Below, piece by piece: positions 1 to 10,811 of a stretch of DNA of 64,000 bases. The translations under genes were made by a program, and so were the position numbers. Location: positions 20,894,162 to 20,958,161 of the forward strand of contig JAAALK010000287.1 in assembly GCA_019279435.1 (NCBI GenBank). Direction: 5' to 3'. Every line of letters begins with the position of its first letter. Positions within the stretch are counted from its first letter, which is position 1. The notes beneath the pieces were generated by a model, which did no database searches, had not been told where the DNA came from, and saw only the letters and a list, made by a program, of their open reading frames with translations. This stretch comes from Zizania palustris (lineage: Eukaryota; Streptophyta; Magnoliopsida; Poales; Poaceae).

Positions 1-170
1 TGTTATATGTCACTAATATTATGGTCATTTTAAAAAAATAGTTTTTAGGTTGCATCCTGAATCAAAGTGAGGATTTGACATCCAACATTCCAAAATACAT
101 CACAAACAATTTATTATGGAATACAGATAATTCATCATAGATAGTTTATAACCTAATATTACATCATACC

Positions 171-1044
171 CTAGGTGTACATCACATACATTGCAGCCTC
201 AATTGCACCCTTATTGATGTTGAAATAGAAGACGCATACTATGCCAACTTCTAACGAGTTATCGTGAAGAAATTAGCCAAAACTTGTAGTTAGATAGCAC
301 CATCCACCCGTCGCTTTATTCATCACAATTGGGACTGCCTTAGACCCTACGGCTTCCAAGTGAATCTCGGTGGTTTGGTGGTGTAGGTGAGGTGTGATAT
401 ACTTTTCACAGTACTGCCTTGAAAAGTATTATAAAATAAAATTTAAACAAAGCTAGTTAGAGAAGGCTATATGTACGGATGATTTAGTTAACCAAATACA
501 TGTGCAAATAACTTACCAGTGTCTTCTTGTTAATGATCACATTATTTATTGTGTAGACATATAACCGCATCTCAGAGAATAAATCTGTCGAGTTGTCTTG
601 CAAGAGAGTCTTCCTTGTTGGAGTTATATCTGTTGAATTGCCAAAATAACAGATGTGCTTCAATTGGTCCATTTGGTCGGTGTCGATCTCCCTAACTATT
701 CGCTTCTCTTTCCAGTCTGCAACATTTCTAGGATCCTCCCCTGGAATTATAATGAAACCATGATAAGCACATAAACAAAATATGCATGTGTAGTAAGTAA
801 TGTCAGTTCTCTATGTATACCACTATCGTCATTTTCCTCCACTTTGATGGTCGTTGGGGTCTTCTCATCACCACGTTAGTGTAAAATTTGGCCATAATTG
901 TCAATAGGATTTGTCCCATTATTATTACCACATAGTCCCCTTGTGTTAGGCTACCCCTTCTACTAAATTCAGACCACCCTTTGTGGAGGCATGTCCTGAA
1001 TCCTCCATAGCTCGAAACTTCAATCTCAATAGTGCATTCATCTC
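171..1044 (-). pseudogene. Decayed B3-domain (REM-like) gene
   Basis: Three blocks on the minus strand translate to B3-like protein. Block 1044-821 contains a GW-x2-F ... L-x2-GD-x-V pattern typical of the end of a B3 DNA-binding domain and is preceded by a TAACAG acceptor. Block about 739-514 reads EDPRNVADWKEKR and onward, then a GTAAG donor-like site. Block about 419-171 again has a B3-like end (NSLEVGIVCVFYF). In that last block an in-frame TAA lies at 275-273, where B3 domains usually carry the conserved Trp. The exon phases of the first two blocks do not join cleanly, and no exon for the first half of the domain was found. I infer a broken transcription-factor-like gene or fragment; the family call rests on motif shape only. 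Confidence 0.38.
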
Positions 1045-1608
1045 CTGTTATTATGGTAAGGGTATTGTCAACACAAATGTTATTAATATCACAAAATATT
1101 TTTGATAAATACTACAACAGTAAGGTAACATCACTATAGTTTGTTAACACATTAAACAATATATGCAATGTATAATTTATAAACCTAGTGACGCTCATCG
1201 TTGACTAGATGATTGATCTTTATTAAGAAAATATCAGGAACATAGGTTAGTACATGTAGATTACTTGTAATGCTTTTCATATCCCTATTTCACAAATTTA
1301 CTAAGTAAATTTCGGATAAATGATTTTATAAACTGAAATTTAATAGTAAGCATGAAGAAACTTATGAAAACAAATAAAGAACCTAAATTTAATACGCAAC
1401 AATAAATAATTCACATTGCAACATTTCCACATACCCACATCTCAACATATCGGAGGAGGAGAAGAACCTTACAAGGATGAGGATGCAACCGAGGTGCGGA
1501 GACCATGGATGAGGAGCATGACGAACGCTGTGGTGCGGTGGGAGTACTATAGAGTTAAGGTCGAGTTAGCGAAATGAAAGCATTTCGATTCACTTCGGAG
1601 CCTTCGCC

Positions 1609-1616
1609 TATTTATA
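1609..1616 (-). promoter_or_regulatory. TATA box upstream of the decayed B3-like gene
   Basis: The minus strand reads CTTATAAATAGG here. About 90-110 bases downstream are two ATGs (1519-1517 and 1506-1504), followed by a GTAAGG donor-like site at 1472-1471. This looks like the promoter and first exon of the minus-strand gene, but neither ATG joins the next coding block without a stop. Confidence 0.35.
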
Positions 1617-1966
1617 AGATGAAATTATCAGTGACAGGTAAATAAGTAATGTACATCTTACTGACTCTCTTTAGTGACAGGTGAAAATATGACGTGTAGC
1701 AAATGAATCATCAAATCAAGACAAATATGTTACACATGGATGACAACTACCCATCACTTCAAATCCATCCATCCAGAGAGTATTTGGTCCATGCTTAGGC
1801 TGCATCAATTAGTGATCCACATGCGCGATTAGGTAAGCAGCATCGCCATTAGCAGTGCTGCTCGCCGTCCGTGGAAGGCCATACGCTGCCAAGCCGATGG
1901 CCGGACACTACGTTAGTCAGAACTCCACCAGACAGCCGACTACACGCCTTCAGACGGCGGGCCAAC
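1617..1966. other. Spacer with no gene seen
   Basis: Mixed-composition sequence between the B3-like promoter and the copia insertion. I see no ORF, RNA gene or terminal repeat I can support. The last five bases before the element (1967-1971, GCCAC) are its target-site duplication. Confidence 0.5.
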
Positions 1967-1971
1967 GCCAC

Positions 1972-3950
1972 TGAGAAACCAAGGGTGGTTTCGGTGTATG
2001 TGATGAGTGATTGACAGGCTTTTACCCTCTGTTCGAAGGGTACCTCCGGAGGGGCTTCGGAGGTGGTACCTCCGAAGGGTGTTCGGAGGTGTGTCACCGG
2101 AGTGTGTTCGGTGTTTGCTTGCTGCAGCTGTGCAGCGGAGTGTACCTGTCGGAGGGGTCCGACAGTACGCGATGACTGGGTTCGTACCGATGGCTTCGGT
2201 ACTTTGGGCGGTACACCGGAGTGTGTGCCGGAGGTTGCTAACCCGGAGAGGTCTCCGGAGTGCTGGATACACTTGTCTGTTTGTCTGTGGTGCGCAGGGA
2301 CTTCGGAGGCGACGGACAGGGTTCGGGCCAGGTGAACTTGGGTCAAGCGGGTGGTTTGATGCCAAGGGAGCGGGGAGCTCCGTCACGGTGGCTGCGAAGG
2401 TGGTCCGGGTCGGTCCTCGGGTCGAGGCGTGCCAGGTGAAGGCAGAGAGTGCGGAGCGTGGCTCCGGCTGAAGGTACTCCGAGACAAGTCCTCGGAGGTG
2501 AGGCACTTCGAAGGTACTCCGAATGGAGTGACTTCGGAGTTGGTGGAACAAGTCCTCTGCGGAGGCAAGGTGTTCGAAGTGTGCTCCGGAGGGAGACACT
2601 CGAAGGTGGCCCGACGAAGGTCTCAGAAGTCGAGGCGCATCGAAGGCATGGTCCAGGTGAGGCTCGTTGAGGTGTGTGCTCGGAGTGAGACACTGCGACG
2701 AAGTGCTCATGGAATGCTTCATGCGGAGGCCTTGGACGAAGGAGGGACTTCGAAGGGTGGTACTCCGAAGGGGGGCTTCGGAGTGAGGTTGACTTGAGGT
2801 GCTTCGGCCATGCATGGCTTCGGTACACGGACGGACGGTGTTCGAGCTCGGAGTAGCTGCGAAGCCGTGGTGATCCACTCCGGAGGTGGTGGTGCGAAGG
2901 CCCAAGGGCTTTGACGGCTTCGGCTCAAAACCGTCACTGTATCGAAGGTCTTCTTCGGCGGAGCGAAGGCCAACAGGCTGCAGGCTTCTCGCCGAAGCTT
3001 CCGCACCCTCGCGTGCGAAGGGAGGTTCCAGAAGTCAACACTGTAAAGGCTGACACTGTCTGTTCTGAAAAAGGCTGACACTGTCCCCTCTGCAGCTGAC
3101 AGAGAAGCCTCCCAAATAAAGGTGGACTACCTTTTGTACCCCTTAGTTCTGTAGAGACAAAATGGATGTAAACCCTAGGGGTAAAGTAGTCACTTCCTTA
3201 GGATGAAGCCGTGGGCTATAAATATGGGGGCTCGGTAGGTAACATTTAACACTTTTGAGCATTTACTGTTGAGCTCCTGTAGACAGACCTCGCTGTATTC
3301 ATTCTGAGTTCAATTTATTTCAGTGTTCCTTGTTCAAGCAGCGAAGCCCTGCTTCTTTGTGCTTTTGCTTGAGCTCGCGTTGCATACCTCGCTAGCTTTT
3401 AGTTCACCGAAGCCTGTCTTGGCGAAGGGTGTTTTTCTCGCGAAGTGTGCTTTTTCAGTGTGCTGTCGCTCTGTGTAACACGAGGCAAGACCTCGTTGCT
3501 TACTAGCGAAGCCCTGTTCTTTTCCCGTAGTGCTTCTTGTGTCGAAGCCCTTAGCATAGTCCATTTGCATGTGCGTGTAGACCTTCGGGTACGAAGCCCA
3601 GCACCCGTTGCTGTCGCCAAGTACTTTGTCGAAGTCCTCAGAGGGCTGTCCACTCTTGCGAAGGGTGACGTGCGAAGTCTGCTCAAAGCACCCTGTGTGC
3701 GGAGCCTGCACTGACTTAGCAGAGTAGGTTTTCGAGGGTTGTTAGTGGAGCGAAGTCTTCTTGGCTTCGAACTTTTGCTCCTCCGAAGCCTGTGTTCGAA
3801 GGTGTCGAAGTACCTCCGAACCAGACCTTCGAAGTCTGTGTTCGAAGCCTGTTCCGCAGAAGACAGAACAGAACCGAAGGCTAAGTTTTAGCCAATATTT
3901 TTTTAAAGCTCCCATTCACCCCCCCTCTGGTCGCCGTTTCCGGTCCAACA
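1972..3950 (+). repeat. 5' LTR of the Sirevirus-like element
   Basis: 1,979 bp, identical to 10812-12790 except two transitions. The first 1.1 kb (U3) is GC-rich and crowded with short near-palindromic words such as TTCGAAG, CTTCGGAG and CTCCGGAG. These generate many long but meaningless ORFs on both strands. A TATA box lies at 3217-3224 and the LTR ends immediately before the primer-binding site. Confidence 0.96.
3217..3224 (+). promoter_or_regulatory. TATA box of the 5' LTR
   Basis: TATAAATA within GGGCTATAAATATGGGG, after the GC-rich U3 and before a less structured R/U5 of about 700 bp. Position and context fit the LTR promoter driving the full-length RNA. The same site occurs at 12057-12064 in the 3' LTR. 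Confidence 0.75.
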
Positions 3951-3952
3951 AT

Positions 3953-3964
3953 TGGTATCAGAGC
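3953..3964 (+). other. Primer-binding site, initiator-Met tRNA
   Basis: TGGTATCAGAGC begins two bases after the LTR end. It matches the standard plant copia primer site complementary to the 3' end of initiator methionine tRNA, and it fixes the LTR boundary at 3950. Confidence 0.93.
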
Positions 3965-4014
3965 GGGTTAAGATCACCAGTTGACCTTAACCGGTTTTGT
4001 GATCTGTTGGCGAC

Positions 4015-6477
4015 ATGGATAGAGGCAGTAAAATTCCTCTGTTCGATGGGACAGATTTTGCATACTGGAAGGTGCGCATGGAGGCTTACTTGTTAAGCCA
4101 AGGAAATGCAATTTGGGAGATTGTGGACTCACAATACTCCATCCCTGATACCCGCACCACTCAAACTGAAAAAGATCAGTATATTGCCAACTCGAAGGCA
4201 AGGAACATACTGTTCATTGGTTTGAGTCGGAGTGAGTTTGACAGGGTGCAGCACCTTAGGACTGCTAGGGAAATTTGGACAACACTCACTGTCTTTCATG
4301 AGGGCTCTGCTCAGATCAAGGCCAGGCGCCAAAGCACCTACAATCAACAGTATCAGCTGTTTGTGCAGGCACCTGGTGAATCTGTAGATGCCATGTTTTC
4401 TCGCTTTGACGCGATAGTGAGTAACTTGCGATCCAACGGGACGCTTGCTTACAGTGATCATGATAGGGCTATCAAGCTTCTCTATGCTCTTGACCGTAGC
4501 ATATGGGAAGTGAAGATATCCAGCATTGAGGAGTCCACAGGCTATGACACCTTGACCTGTGATGAACTCTTTAGCAAGCTGAAGTCCACAGAGATTGCCA
4601 AGGCATCTCTTGCAGTGCACAGAAGCTCCTTGCCACAGCCATTGGCATTGGTTTCTAGCACTAGCCGTGGCACCACTGCAGAACCAAGCACATCAGGCAC
4701 TTGTGTTCTTGCAGATGGTTTTGCTTTGTCCTCCCTGGTCTCCGTCACAAAGGAGCAGGTGGACACTCTAGCCGATGATGAGCTTGCTCTCATTGCCCGG
4801 AGGTTCACCCGCTTTCATCATGAGAGACGGGATCAGAGGAGAAGTGGTTTTAGTGGCTGCTATGAATGTGGCGACACCTCTCACATTAAGGCCAACTGCC
4901 CCAAAATCAAGAAGAGAGATGAGAGTGACCGCCCCAAATACCACAAAAAGGAGAGGAAGCCCTTTGTGAAGGGCAAGCGCGGCAAGATGGCTAAGAAAGT
5001 AGCCAAGGCCGCTTCCAGAGCTTTTGTTGCTGCTCTCAGCGACATCGACACATCCTCAACTGAGGAGTCGAGCTCTGAGGAGGAGGAGTCCCCAAGGAAG
5101 GAGGACAAGAAGGACAAGAAGGGACGTGACTTCACCGGCCTTTGCTTCATGGCCGACAGCGATCACAGCGGCGATGAGCTTGACTCGTCTGAGGTAAACC
5201 TATCATCTGACCAGCTTCTAATTAAATTAGATGAGCTGAATGAAGTTGTGCTAGGTCAGGATAGATTGCTTGTGCAAGCCGCTAGAGAAAGAAAAGACCT
5301 TAGACTTAGGCTAGAATCTGTATCTACTGAATATGCCATGCTTAAGTCTAAATTTAATGATGCTGAATGTGAATCATGTTCTGTTGTCATGAGTGAGCTT
5401 GCTCGGTTGCGTTCTGTACATGCTCAAACTCTCTCTGAGCTTGAGACTGCACAGAAGCAGCTTTTGGAGGTGGATTCTAGACCTCATGAAATTATTGATT
5501 GCATGAACTGCTCTTTATTACGCGATAGCATTAATTTACGTGATAAGCATGTTCATGATTTGGAGGCTAGATTGGAGAGGGCCGGTAGTTCTAAGGACGT
5601 GCAGCCTGTGTGTGACACTTGCATTACCCTTAAGGACCAGCTAGGCACTGTCAGAGAGCGAGCTGAAAACCTCATGTCTGAAAATGAATACCTTCTTTCC
5701 GTGGTAAACAAATGCACTGAGGGAAAGGGTAGGATGGATTTGCTCTTGGCCAAAACCAAGTTGTGTGCTGACAGAGCAGGGGTAGCTCTAGGTTTGGGTT
5801 TTGAGAGGATAGCTTCAGACAGTAAGACCAAAACTGTTTTTACCTCTCCCACCACCCTAGAGAAAGAGAGAGCTCTGTTGGACACCCCATCAGCCAAGAA
5901 GCCTACCCATCCACCAAAGAAAACCACTCCTCCTACCAAGAAAAATCCTCCCAAGAAAACCACTGTGAAGAAACCCAAGGAGTCTGTGAGAGTTGCTCCT
6001 GTGACCCATGAGAGTGCCCCCAGGAGAGTGTTTCATTGTTCTTATTGTCAGCGGGCGGGTCATTTGATTGGTTTCTGTTTCCGTCGCATCAAGGATGAGC
6101 GACGTGCTCAGGCGATGAGCTATCAGGACATGCGTTACCCATCTTTAGGTATGCATGAGTCTGAGTTTTACTCTCGTCCTGTTTTCGAGGCTCCTCGTGC
6201 TTCTCGGAGAGGTTTTGCTCCTCGAGGTGTCCACCATGCTCCATATGGCGGTAGACCTCGGGCGAGTAGCTTTGTACCTCGTCAGAGTAGGAGACCTCGT
6301 CATGCTTTGCGTTCTTTGCATGTAGGTAGACCTCGCACTTTGCATCATTCTGTTTTTCATGTGCGTAGACCGTCTGCTTTTACTGTGCCTACTACTCGTG
6401 TCACTCAGTGCTGGATGCCTCGCCATTATTTTACTCACCCCAGCACTGAGCGATCGAGACGTTTCTATCATGTGTAG
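4015..6477 (+). CDS. gag: Gag polyprotein with two CCHC knuckles and coiled coil
   Basis: 820 aa. The N-terminus (DGTDFAYWKVRMEAYL, about residues 9-24) matches the DUF4219/UBN2 gag domain of copia elements and forms the capsid-like part to about residue 200. A CX2CX4HX4C zinc knuckle sits at residues 282-295 and a basic/acidic linker follows. Residues about 390-590 are Leu/Glu-rich and look coiled-coil. A Lys/Pro/Thr-rich stretch precedes a second CX2CX4HX4C knuckle at 675-688, followed by an Arg-rich tail. The ATG lies 64 bases after the LTR, close to the primer site. The ORF ends in a UAG that is in frame with pol, so pol could be made by readthrough. The long gag is a Sirevirus trait. Confidence 0.92.
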   Translation: MDRGSKIPLFDGTDFAYWKVRMEAYLLSQGNAIWEIVDSQYSIPDTRTTQTEKDQYIANSKARNILFIGLSRSEFDRVQHLRTAREIWTTLTVFHEGSAQIKARRQSTYNQQYQLFVQAPGESVDAMFSRFDAIVSNLRSNGTLAYSDHDRAIKLLYALDRSIWEVKISSIEESTGYDTLTCDELFSKLKSTEIAKASLAVHRSSLPQPLALVSSTSRGTTAEPSTSGTCVLADGFALSSLVSVTKEQVDTLADDELALIARRFTRFHHERRDQRRSGFSGCYECGDTSHIKANCPKIKKRDESDRPKYHKKERKPFVKGKRGKMAKKVAKAASRAFVAALSDIDTSSTEESSSEEEESPRKEDKKDKKGRDFTGLCFMADSDHSGDELDSSEVNLSSDQLLIKLDELNEVVLGQDRLLVQAARERKDLRLRLESVSTEYAMLKSKFNDAECESCSVVMSELARLRSVHAQTLSELETAQKQLLEVDSRPHEIIDCMNCSLLRDSINLRDKHVHDLEARLERAGSSKDVQPVCDTCITLKDQLGTVRERAENLMSENEYLLSVVNKCTEGKGRMDLLLAKTKLCADRAGVALGLGFERIASDSKTKTVFTSPTTLEKERALLDTPSAKKPTHPPKKTTPPTKKNPPKKTTVKKPKESVRVAPVTHESAPRRVFHCSYCQRAGHLIGFCFRRIKDERRAQAMSYQDMRYPSLGMHESEFYSRPVFEAPRASRRGFAPRGVHHAPYGGRPRASSFVPRQSRRPRHALRSLHVGRPRTLHHSVFHVRRPSAFTVPTTRVTQCWMPRHYFTHPSTERSRRFYHV

Positions 6478-6492
6478 GCGACAGGTCGAGGC

Positions 6493-9400
6493 TTGGAGGG
6501 CACGTGGATAATGGACTCCGGTTGTTCGCGCCACATGACCGGAGATGCAAATTGGTTCTCCAGCCTCACCACAACCAAGCAAAGGGAACACATCACCTTC
6601 GGAAACAATCGAAGGAGTAGAGTGAAAGGTAAAGGTGTGGTAAGAATTAACTCGAATTTCACTCTCAAAGATGTTGCTTTGGTTGAAAACCTGGGATACA
6701 ATTTGCTGTCTGTATCTCAGTTGCTTGATGAGGACTTCGAAGTGCGATTTCATCGCGATACTTCGCAAGTGCTCAATTCTGATGGCGTTGTGGTGTGTAA
6801 GATCTTTAGAGTTGGGAGAGTCTTTGGAGCTGACTTTTCAAAGTCATCTGGTTCTTCTCATTGTCTTGTTGCATATTCGACTTCTGAGCTTTGGAAGTGG
6901 CATAGGAGACTAGGGCATATGAGCTTTGAATTGCTTGCTCGTCTGAGCGCCCTAGGTTTGATCCGAGGATTGCCCAAGCTCAAGTTTGAGAAGAATTTAG
7001 TTTGCGCTCCTTGTCGACACGGTAAAATGATTGCCGCTTCGCATTCGCCAGTCACCACAGTGATGACTGAACAGCCCGGAGAACTTCTCCATATGGACAC
7101 TGTAGGTCCTTCTCGGGTTAGTTCTTTAGGCGGCAAGTGGTATGTACTTGTTATTGTCGACGACTTCTCTCGCTACTCTTGGGTCTTCTTTCTTGCCAGC
7201 AAGGATGAAGTGTTTTCACACTTTCGGAGCTTGGCTTTGAGACTGTTCACTGAACTCCCTGGTGCATTAAAATTCATTCGAAGCGATAATGGCACCGAGT
7301 TCAAAAATAGTCTCTTTGTTGACTTTTGCATGGAGCATGGCATAGAACATCAATTCTCTGCTCCGCGGGTTCCTCAACAGAACGGTGTTGTTGAGAGGAA
7401 AAACCGCACTTTGGTTGAGATGGCTAGGACGATGCTTGATGAGCATAGGACTCCTAGAAAATTCTGGGCTGAGGCCATGAACACTGCTTGCTACATCTCA
7501 AACCGAATCTTCTTGCGCTCAATTTTAAATTTGACATCTTATGAGCTGCGTTTTGGGAGACAGCCCAAGGTTACTCATCTTCGAGTTTTTGGCTGTCGCT
7601 GCTTTATCCTAAAACGTGGTAACTTGGATAAATTTGAGTCGCGATCTTCTGACGGGATCTTTTTGGGTTATACTACTCATGGTCATTCTTATCGTGTTTA
7701 TAACTTGGAAACTAACACTGTCATCGAGTCATGTGATGTGACTTTTGATGAATCAACCCCCTCTGTTAGTTCTGCTCTTGAACAGGCAAATGAACACGAC
7801 ATGGAACAGACCTTATTCGAAGACGAAGATCCCGGAGAATTCGAGGATGATCCCCTACTACCCTCGACATCAACCCCCGAAGCTGACCCCGCTTCAACTA
7901 CTTCGGCACGAGGTCCCGAAGCAACTACCTCAACATCGGTCATCTTGGACCACTCCATCGCACAAGTTGAGGGGGAGACTGCATCCCGCCGCGAGGCTCC
8001 ACATCATGTTCAAAGGATGCACCCTCCCGAGCAGATCATTGGTGAGCTTGATCAAAGGGTAACACGTTCTCACGCTCATTTTACTAATGCTGCTTTTGTT
8101 GCTTCTTTCGAGCCCTTAGATGTTAGTCATGCACTTTCTGATTCTAGTTGGATCAATGCCATGCATGAAGAGCTTGAGAATTTTGAAAGAAACCAAGTCT
8201 GGACTTTAGTTGATCCTCCACCAAATGTTCATTTCATAGGAACAAAATGGATTTTTAAAAATAAACAAGGGGAGGATGGGACAATTGTTAGAAATAAGGC
8301 TAGACTAGTAGCTCAGGGCTTTTCTCAACTAGAAGGGATTGATTTTACTGAAACTTTTGCACCTGTTGCACGCCTTGAGGCCATTAGGATTTTGCTTGCC
8401 TTTGCGACATCCCGGGGATTCAAACTCTATCAAATGGATGTCAAAAGTGCTTTTCTTAATGGCTTCATAGGCGAAGATGTTTATGTAAAACAACCCCCTG
8501 GTTTTGAAAACCCCAAGTACCCACATAAAGTCCTTAAACTTCATAAGGCTCTTTATGGACTCAAGCAGGCCCCTCGGGCGTGGTATGATAGACTTAAGTC
8601 TTTTCTGCTTGAGCGAGGGTATTTGATGGGCTCTGTTGATAAAACTTTGTTTACTCTCAAGCATGGCAAAGATTTCCTCCTAGTTCAGATTTATGTGGAT
8701 GATATCATCTTTGGTGGCTCTTCTCATGCTTTGGTTGCCGAGTTTGCAGATACCATGAGCAGGGAATTTGAAATGTCGATGATGGGTGAACTCACCTTTT
8801 TCCTTGGTTTGCAAATCAAGCAAAGCAAACAAGGTACTTTTGTCCACCAGACAAAGTACACCAAGGACCTGCTCAAGAAATTCGACATGTCCGATGCGAA
8901 GCCCCTCGCCACTCCAATGGCTACATCTGTAGCATTGGACCCTGACGAAGATGGAGAAGCTGTAGATCAGAAGGAGTTTCGGAGCATGATCGGCTCCCTC
9001 CTCTACTTGACTGCCACGAGGCCGGACATACACTTCGCTGTGTGTCTGTGCGCTCGTTTTCAGGCTTCACCACGAGCTTCGCACCGCCAAGCGGTTAAGC
9101 GCATACTCAGGTATCTCAAACACACCCTTGAATTTGGCATATGGTATTCATCGTCTTCATCTTTATGTCTTAGAGGCTATTCTGATGCGGATTTTGCTGG
9201 GTGTAGAATTGATAGGAAGAGTACCTCTGGTACTTGTCATTTTCTGGGTACGTCTCTGGTTTGCTGGTCTTCCCGCAAACAGTCTAGTGTTGCACAATCG
9301 ACGGCCGAGGCCGAATATGTTGCTGCAGCTAGCTGTTGCTCTCAGATTTTGTGGATGGTTTCCACTTTGCGGGATTTCGGGTTAGATTATAAGAGTGTTC

Positions 9401-9645
9401 CACTTTTCTGTGATAACACTAGTGCCATTTGTATTGCAAACAACCCGGTTCAGCACTCCAGAACCAAACACATTGATGTACGGTATCATTTTCTCAGAGA
9501 TCACAATGAGAAGGGTGATATTGAACTTCAATATGTTGATACCCAACACCAGCTTGCCGATATTTTTACAAAACCCCTCGATGCTTCTCGATTTGCTTAC
9601 TTGCGTGGGGAACTTGGTATTTGTCATCCCTATGGCATTTTGTGA
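6493..9645 (+). CDS. pol: Copia Pol: protease-integrase-RT-RNase H, intact
   Basis: 1,050 aa from the first ATG; the frame is open back to the UAG at 6475-6477, so the true N-terminus probably lies upstream in a gag-pol fusion. Aspartic protease DSG at residues 8-10. Pre-integrase H-H-C-C region about 140-180. Integrase D202-D265-E301, spacing x62 and x35. RVT_2 reverse transcriptase from about 557 with YVDD at 734-737. RNase H with SDADFAG, TAEAEY and FCDN motifs near the C-terminus, ending in the usual DIFTKPL segment. No frameshift or stop was seen, so the enzymes look functional. No envelope-like ORF follows. Confidence 0.94.
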   Translation: MEGTWIMDSGCSRHMTGDANWFSSLTTTKQREHITFGNNRRSRVKGKGVVRINSNFTLKDVALVENLGYNLLSVSQLLDEDFEVRFHRDTSQVLNSDGVVVCKIFRVGRVFGADFSKSSGSSHCLVAYSTSELWKWHRRLGHMSFELLARLSALGLIRGLPKLKFEKNLVCAPCRHGKMIAASHSPVTTVMTEQPGELLHMDTVGPSRVSSLGGKWYVLVIVDDFSRYSWVFFLASKDEVFSHFRSLALRLFTELPGALKFIRSDNGTEFKNSLFVDFCMEHGIEHQFSAPRVPQQNGVVERKNRTLVEMARTMLDEHRTPRKFWAEAMNTACYISNRIFLRSILNLTSYELRFGRQPKVTHLRVFGCRCFILKRGNLDKFESRSSDGIFLGYTTHGHSYRVYNLETNTVIESCDVTFDESTPSVSSALEQANEHDMEQTLFEDEDPGEFEDDPLLPSTSTPEADPASTTSARGPEATTSTSVILDHSIAQVEGETASRREAPHHVQRMHPPEQIIGELDQRVTRSHAHFTNAAFVASFEPLDVSHALSDSSWINAMHEELENFERNQVWTLVDPPPNVHFIGTKWIFKNKQGEDGTIVRNKARLVAQGFSQLEGIDFTETFAPVARLEAIRILLAFATSRGFKLYQMDVKSAFLNGFIGEDVYVKQPPGFENPKYPHKVLKLHKALYGLKQAPRAWYDRLKSFLLERGYLMGSVDKTLFTLKHGKDFLLVQIYVDDIIFGGSSHALVAEFADTMSREFEMSMMGELTFFLGLQIKQSKQGTFVHQTKYTKDLLKKFDMSDAKPLATPMATSVALDPDEDGEAVDQKEFRSMIGSLLYLTATRPDIHFAVCLCARFQASPRASHRQAVKRILRYLKHTLEFGIWYSSSSSLCLRGYSDADFAGCRIDRKSTSGTCHFLGTSLVCWSSRKQSSVAQSTAEAEYVAAASCCSQILWMVSTLRDFGLDYKSVPLFCDNTSAICIANNPVQHSRTKHIDVRYHFLRDHNEKGDIELQYVDTQHQLADIFTKPLDASRFAYLRGELGICHPYGIL

Positions 9646-10811
9646 GGGGGAGCTGATTTTAATTGTCTTGCATATGCTCATTATGTGTGGAATTGCACTT
9701 ACATCTTTTGCTATTATATGCCTGCTTTTAATTCAAAGAAATCATGTCAGCTCAGCTCTATGAAATATGTCTGGAACATTGATTGTGCATGATGTTTTAT
9801 TTTCTAAAAATCAAAACTTGCTCACCGCATAATCTTGTATCTAGCTTCTTTAGGGTGGACTGCTTTTAGCTATCTTTTATCTACTTGACAGCAAGACAAT
9901 GTTCCTTGGATGCTAAAATATGCAACTTGAAAATTGTGTTCTTTATTCATGGATACTCATCAACAATTTAATTCTTCAAAATCAAAAATTCATGATTTGC
10001 TTCGTTTCAATGAAAAGATCCAGGAGGGTTTGTTTGTCGCACTACTCTATTCTAGACTGCTTACCATTGCACTTTGGTCTGAACTGGGATAGTGTAGTGT
10101 ATGCCAAAATCACCGCCTTAAGCTTCAGATGGCTTTCATGCCTAGGCTTGGCCTGATTGGAAAGTATAAGGTGGACAAACAAATAACCCCTGGCATTAAG
10201 AAAAGAACAACAAATTCAATGGCTCATCAAGTTTGCTTTCAAAGCTTCTTTTTGAACAAGACTTGTCTGTCTAGAGTAGAACTTGTTAGCTTTGCGCAGT
10301 CCTTGCCTTCACATGTCTAGCTGCTTTGATTCAGTGGTGATGCTTTTACTTCAAAATGACAAAATCACATGCCATCATCTTGTTTCGCAGATTGTTAAAT
10401 TGAGCTGAGCACATGATCATTTGTGTTAATTTTGGCATATTTTTGCATTATATGTCCTTGCAATTCTATTCACTTTGCAGCTTTGCATCTTTTGAATACT
10501 CCTTGCTGCTTGCATTGCCAAAGGGGGAGAGATTTTGCTATATTCTCTGCTGCAAGAAGGCATTATTTCTAAAGGGGGAGAGATTTTTTGACATAAAGGG
10601 GGAGAAAAATTTGCTCAACTCAGGGGGAGTTTTTATCCAAAGAGAGTTTTGCCGAAGGGGCTTTTACTCTTTTTCAAAGGGGGAGAAAATTTCTTTTATC
10701 AAGTGACATGCTTTGGCTCTTTTTGAGTTTTTATGGTCACTTGTGTGCTGGAAATTTGTACATTTTCTTGAACTTCAATTTGGTTGTCAATGCACTCATC
10801 AAGGGGGAGAT
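9646..10811 (+). other. Non-coding region with repeated polypurine tracts
   Basis: 1,166 bp between the pol stop and the 3' LTR, with no ORF of known type. Its last 300 bp contain at least six purine runs of the AAAGGGGGAG type (around 10519, 10571, 10596, 10622, 10676 and 10801). The last, AAGGGGGAGATTG, directly abuts the LTR and is the expected plus-strand primer. Multiplied polypurine tracts are a described Sirevirus feature. An envelope-like gene, present in some SIRE relatives at this spot, is absent. Confidence 0.8.

Noticed and set aside
1849..3081. Many ORFs of 60-321 aa on both strands inside the LTRs (repeated at 10699-11921)
   Set aside because: They come from the GC-rich, word-repetitive U3 and recur identically in both LTRs, overlapping each other in several frames. 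No family signature; treated as shadows.
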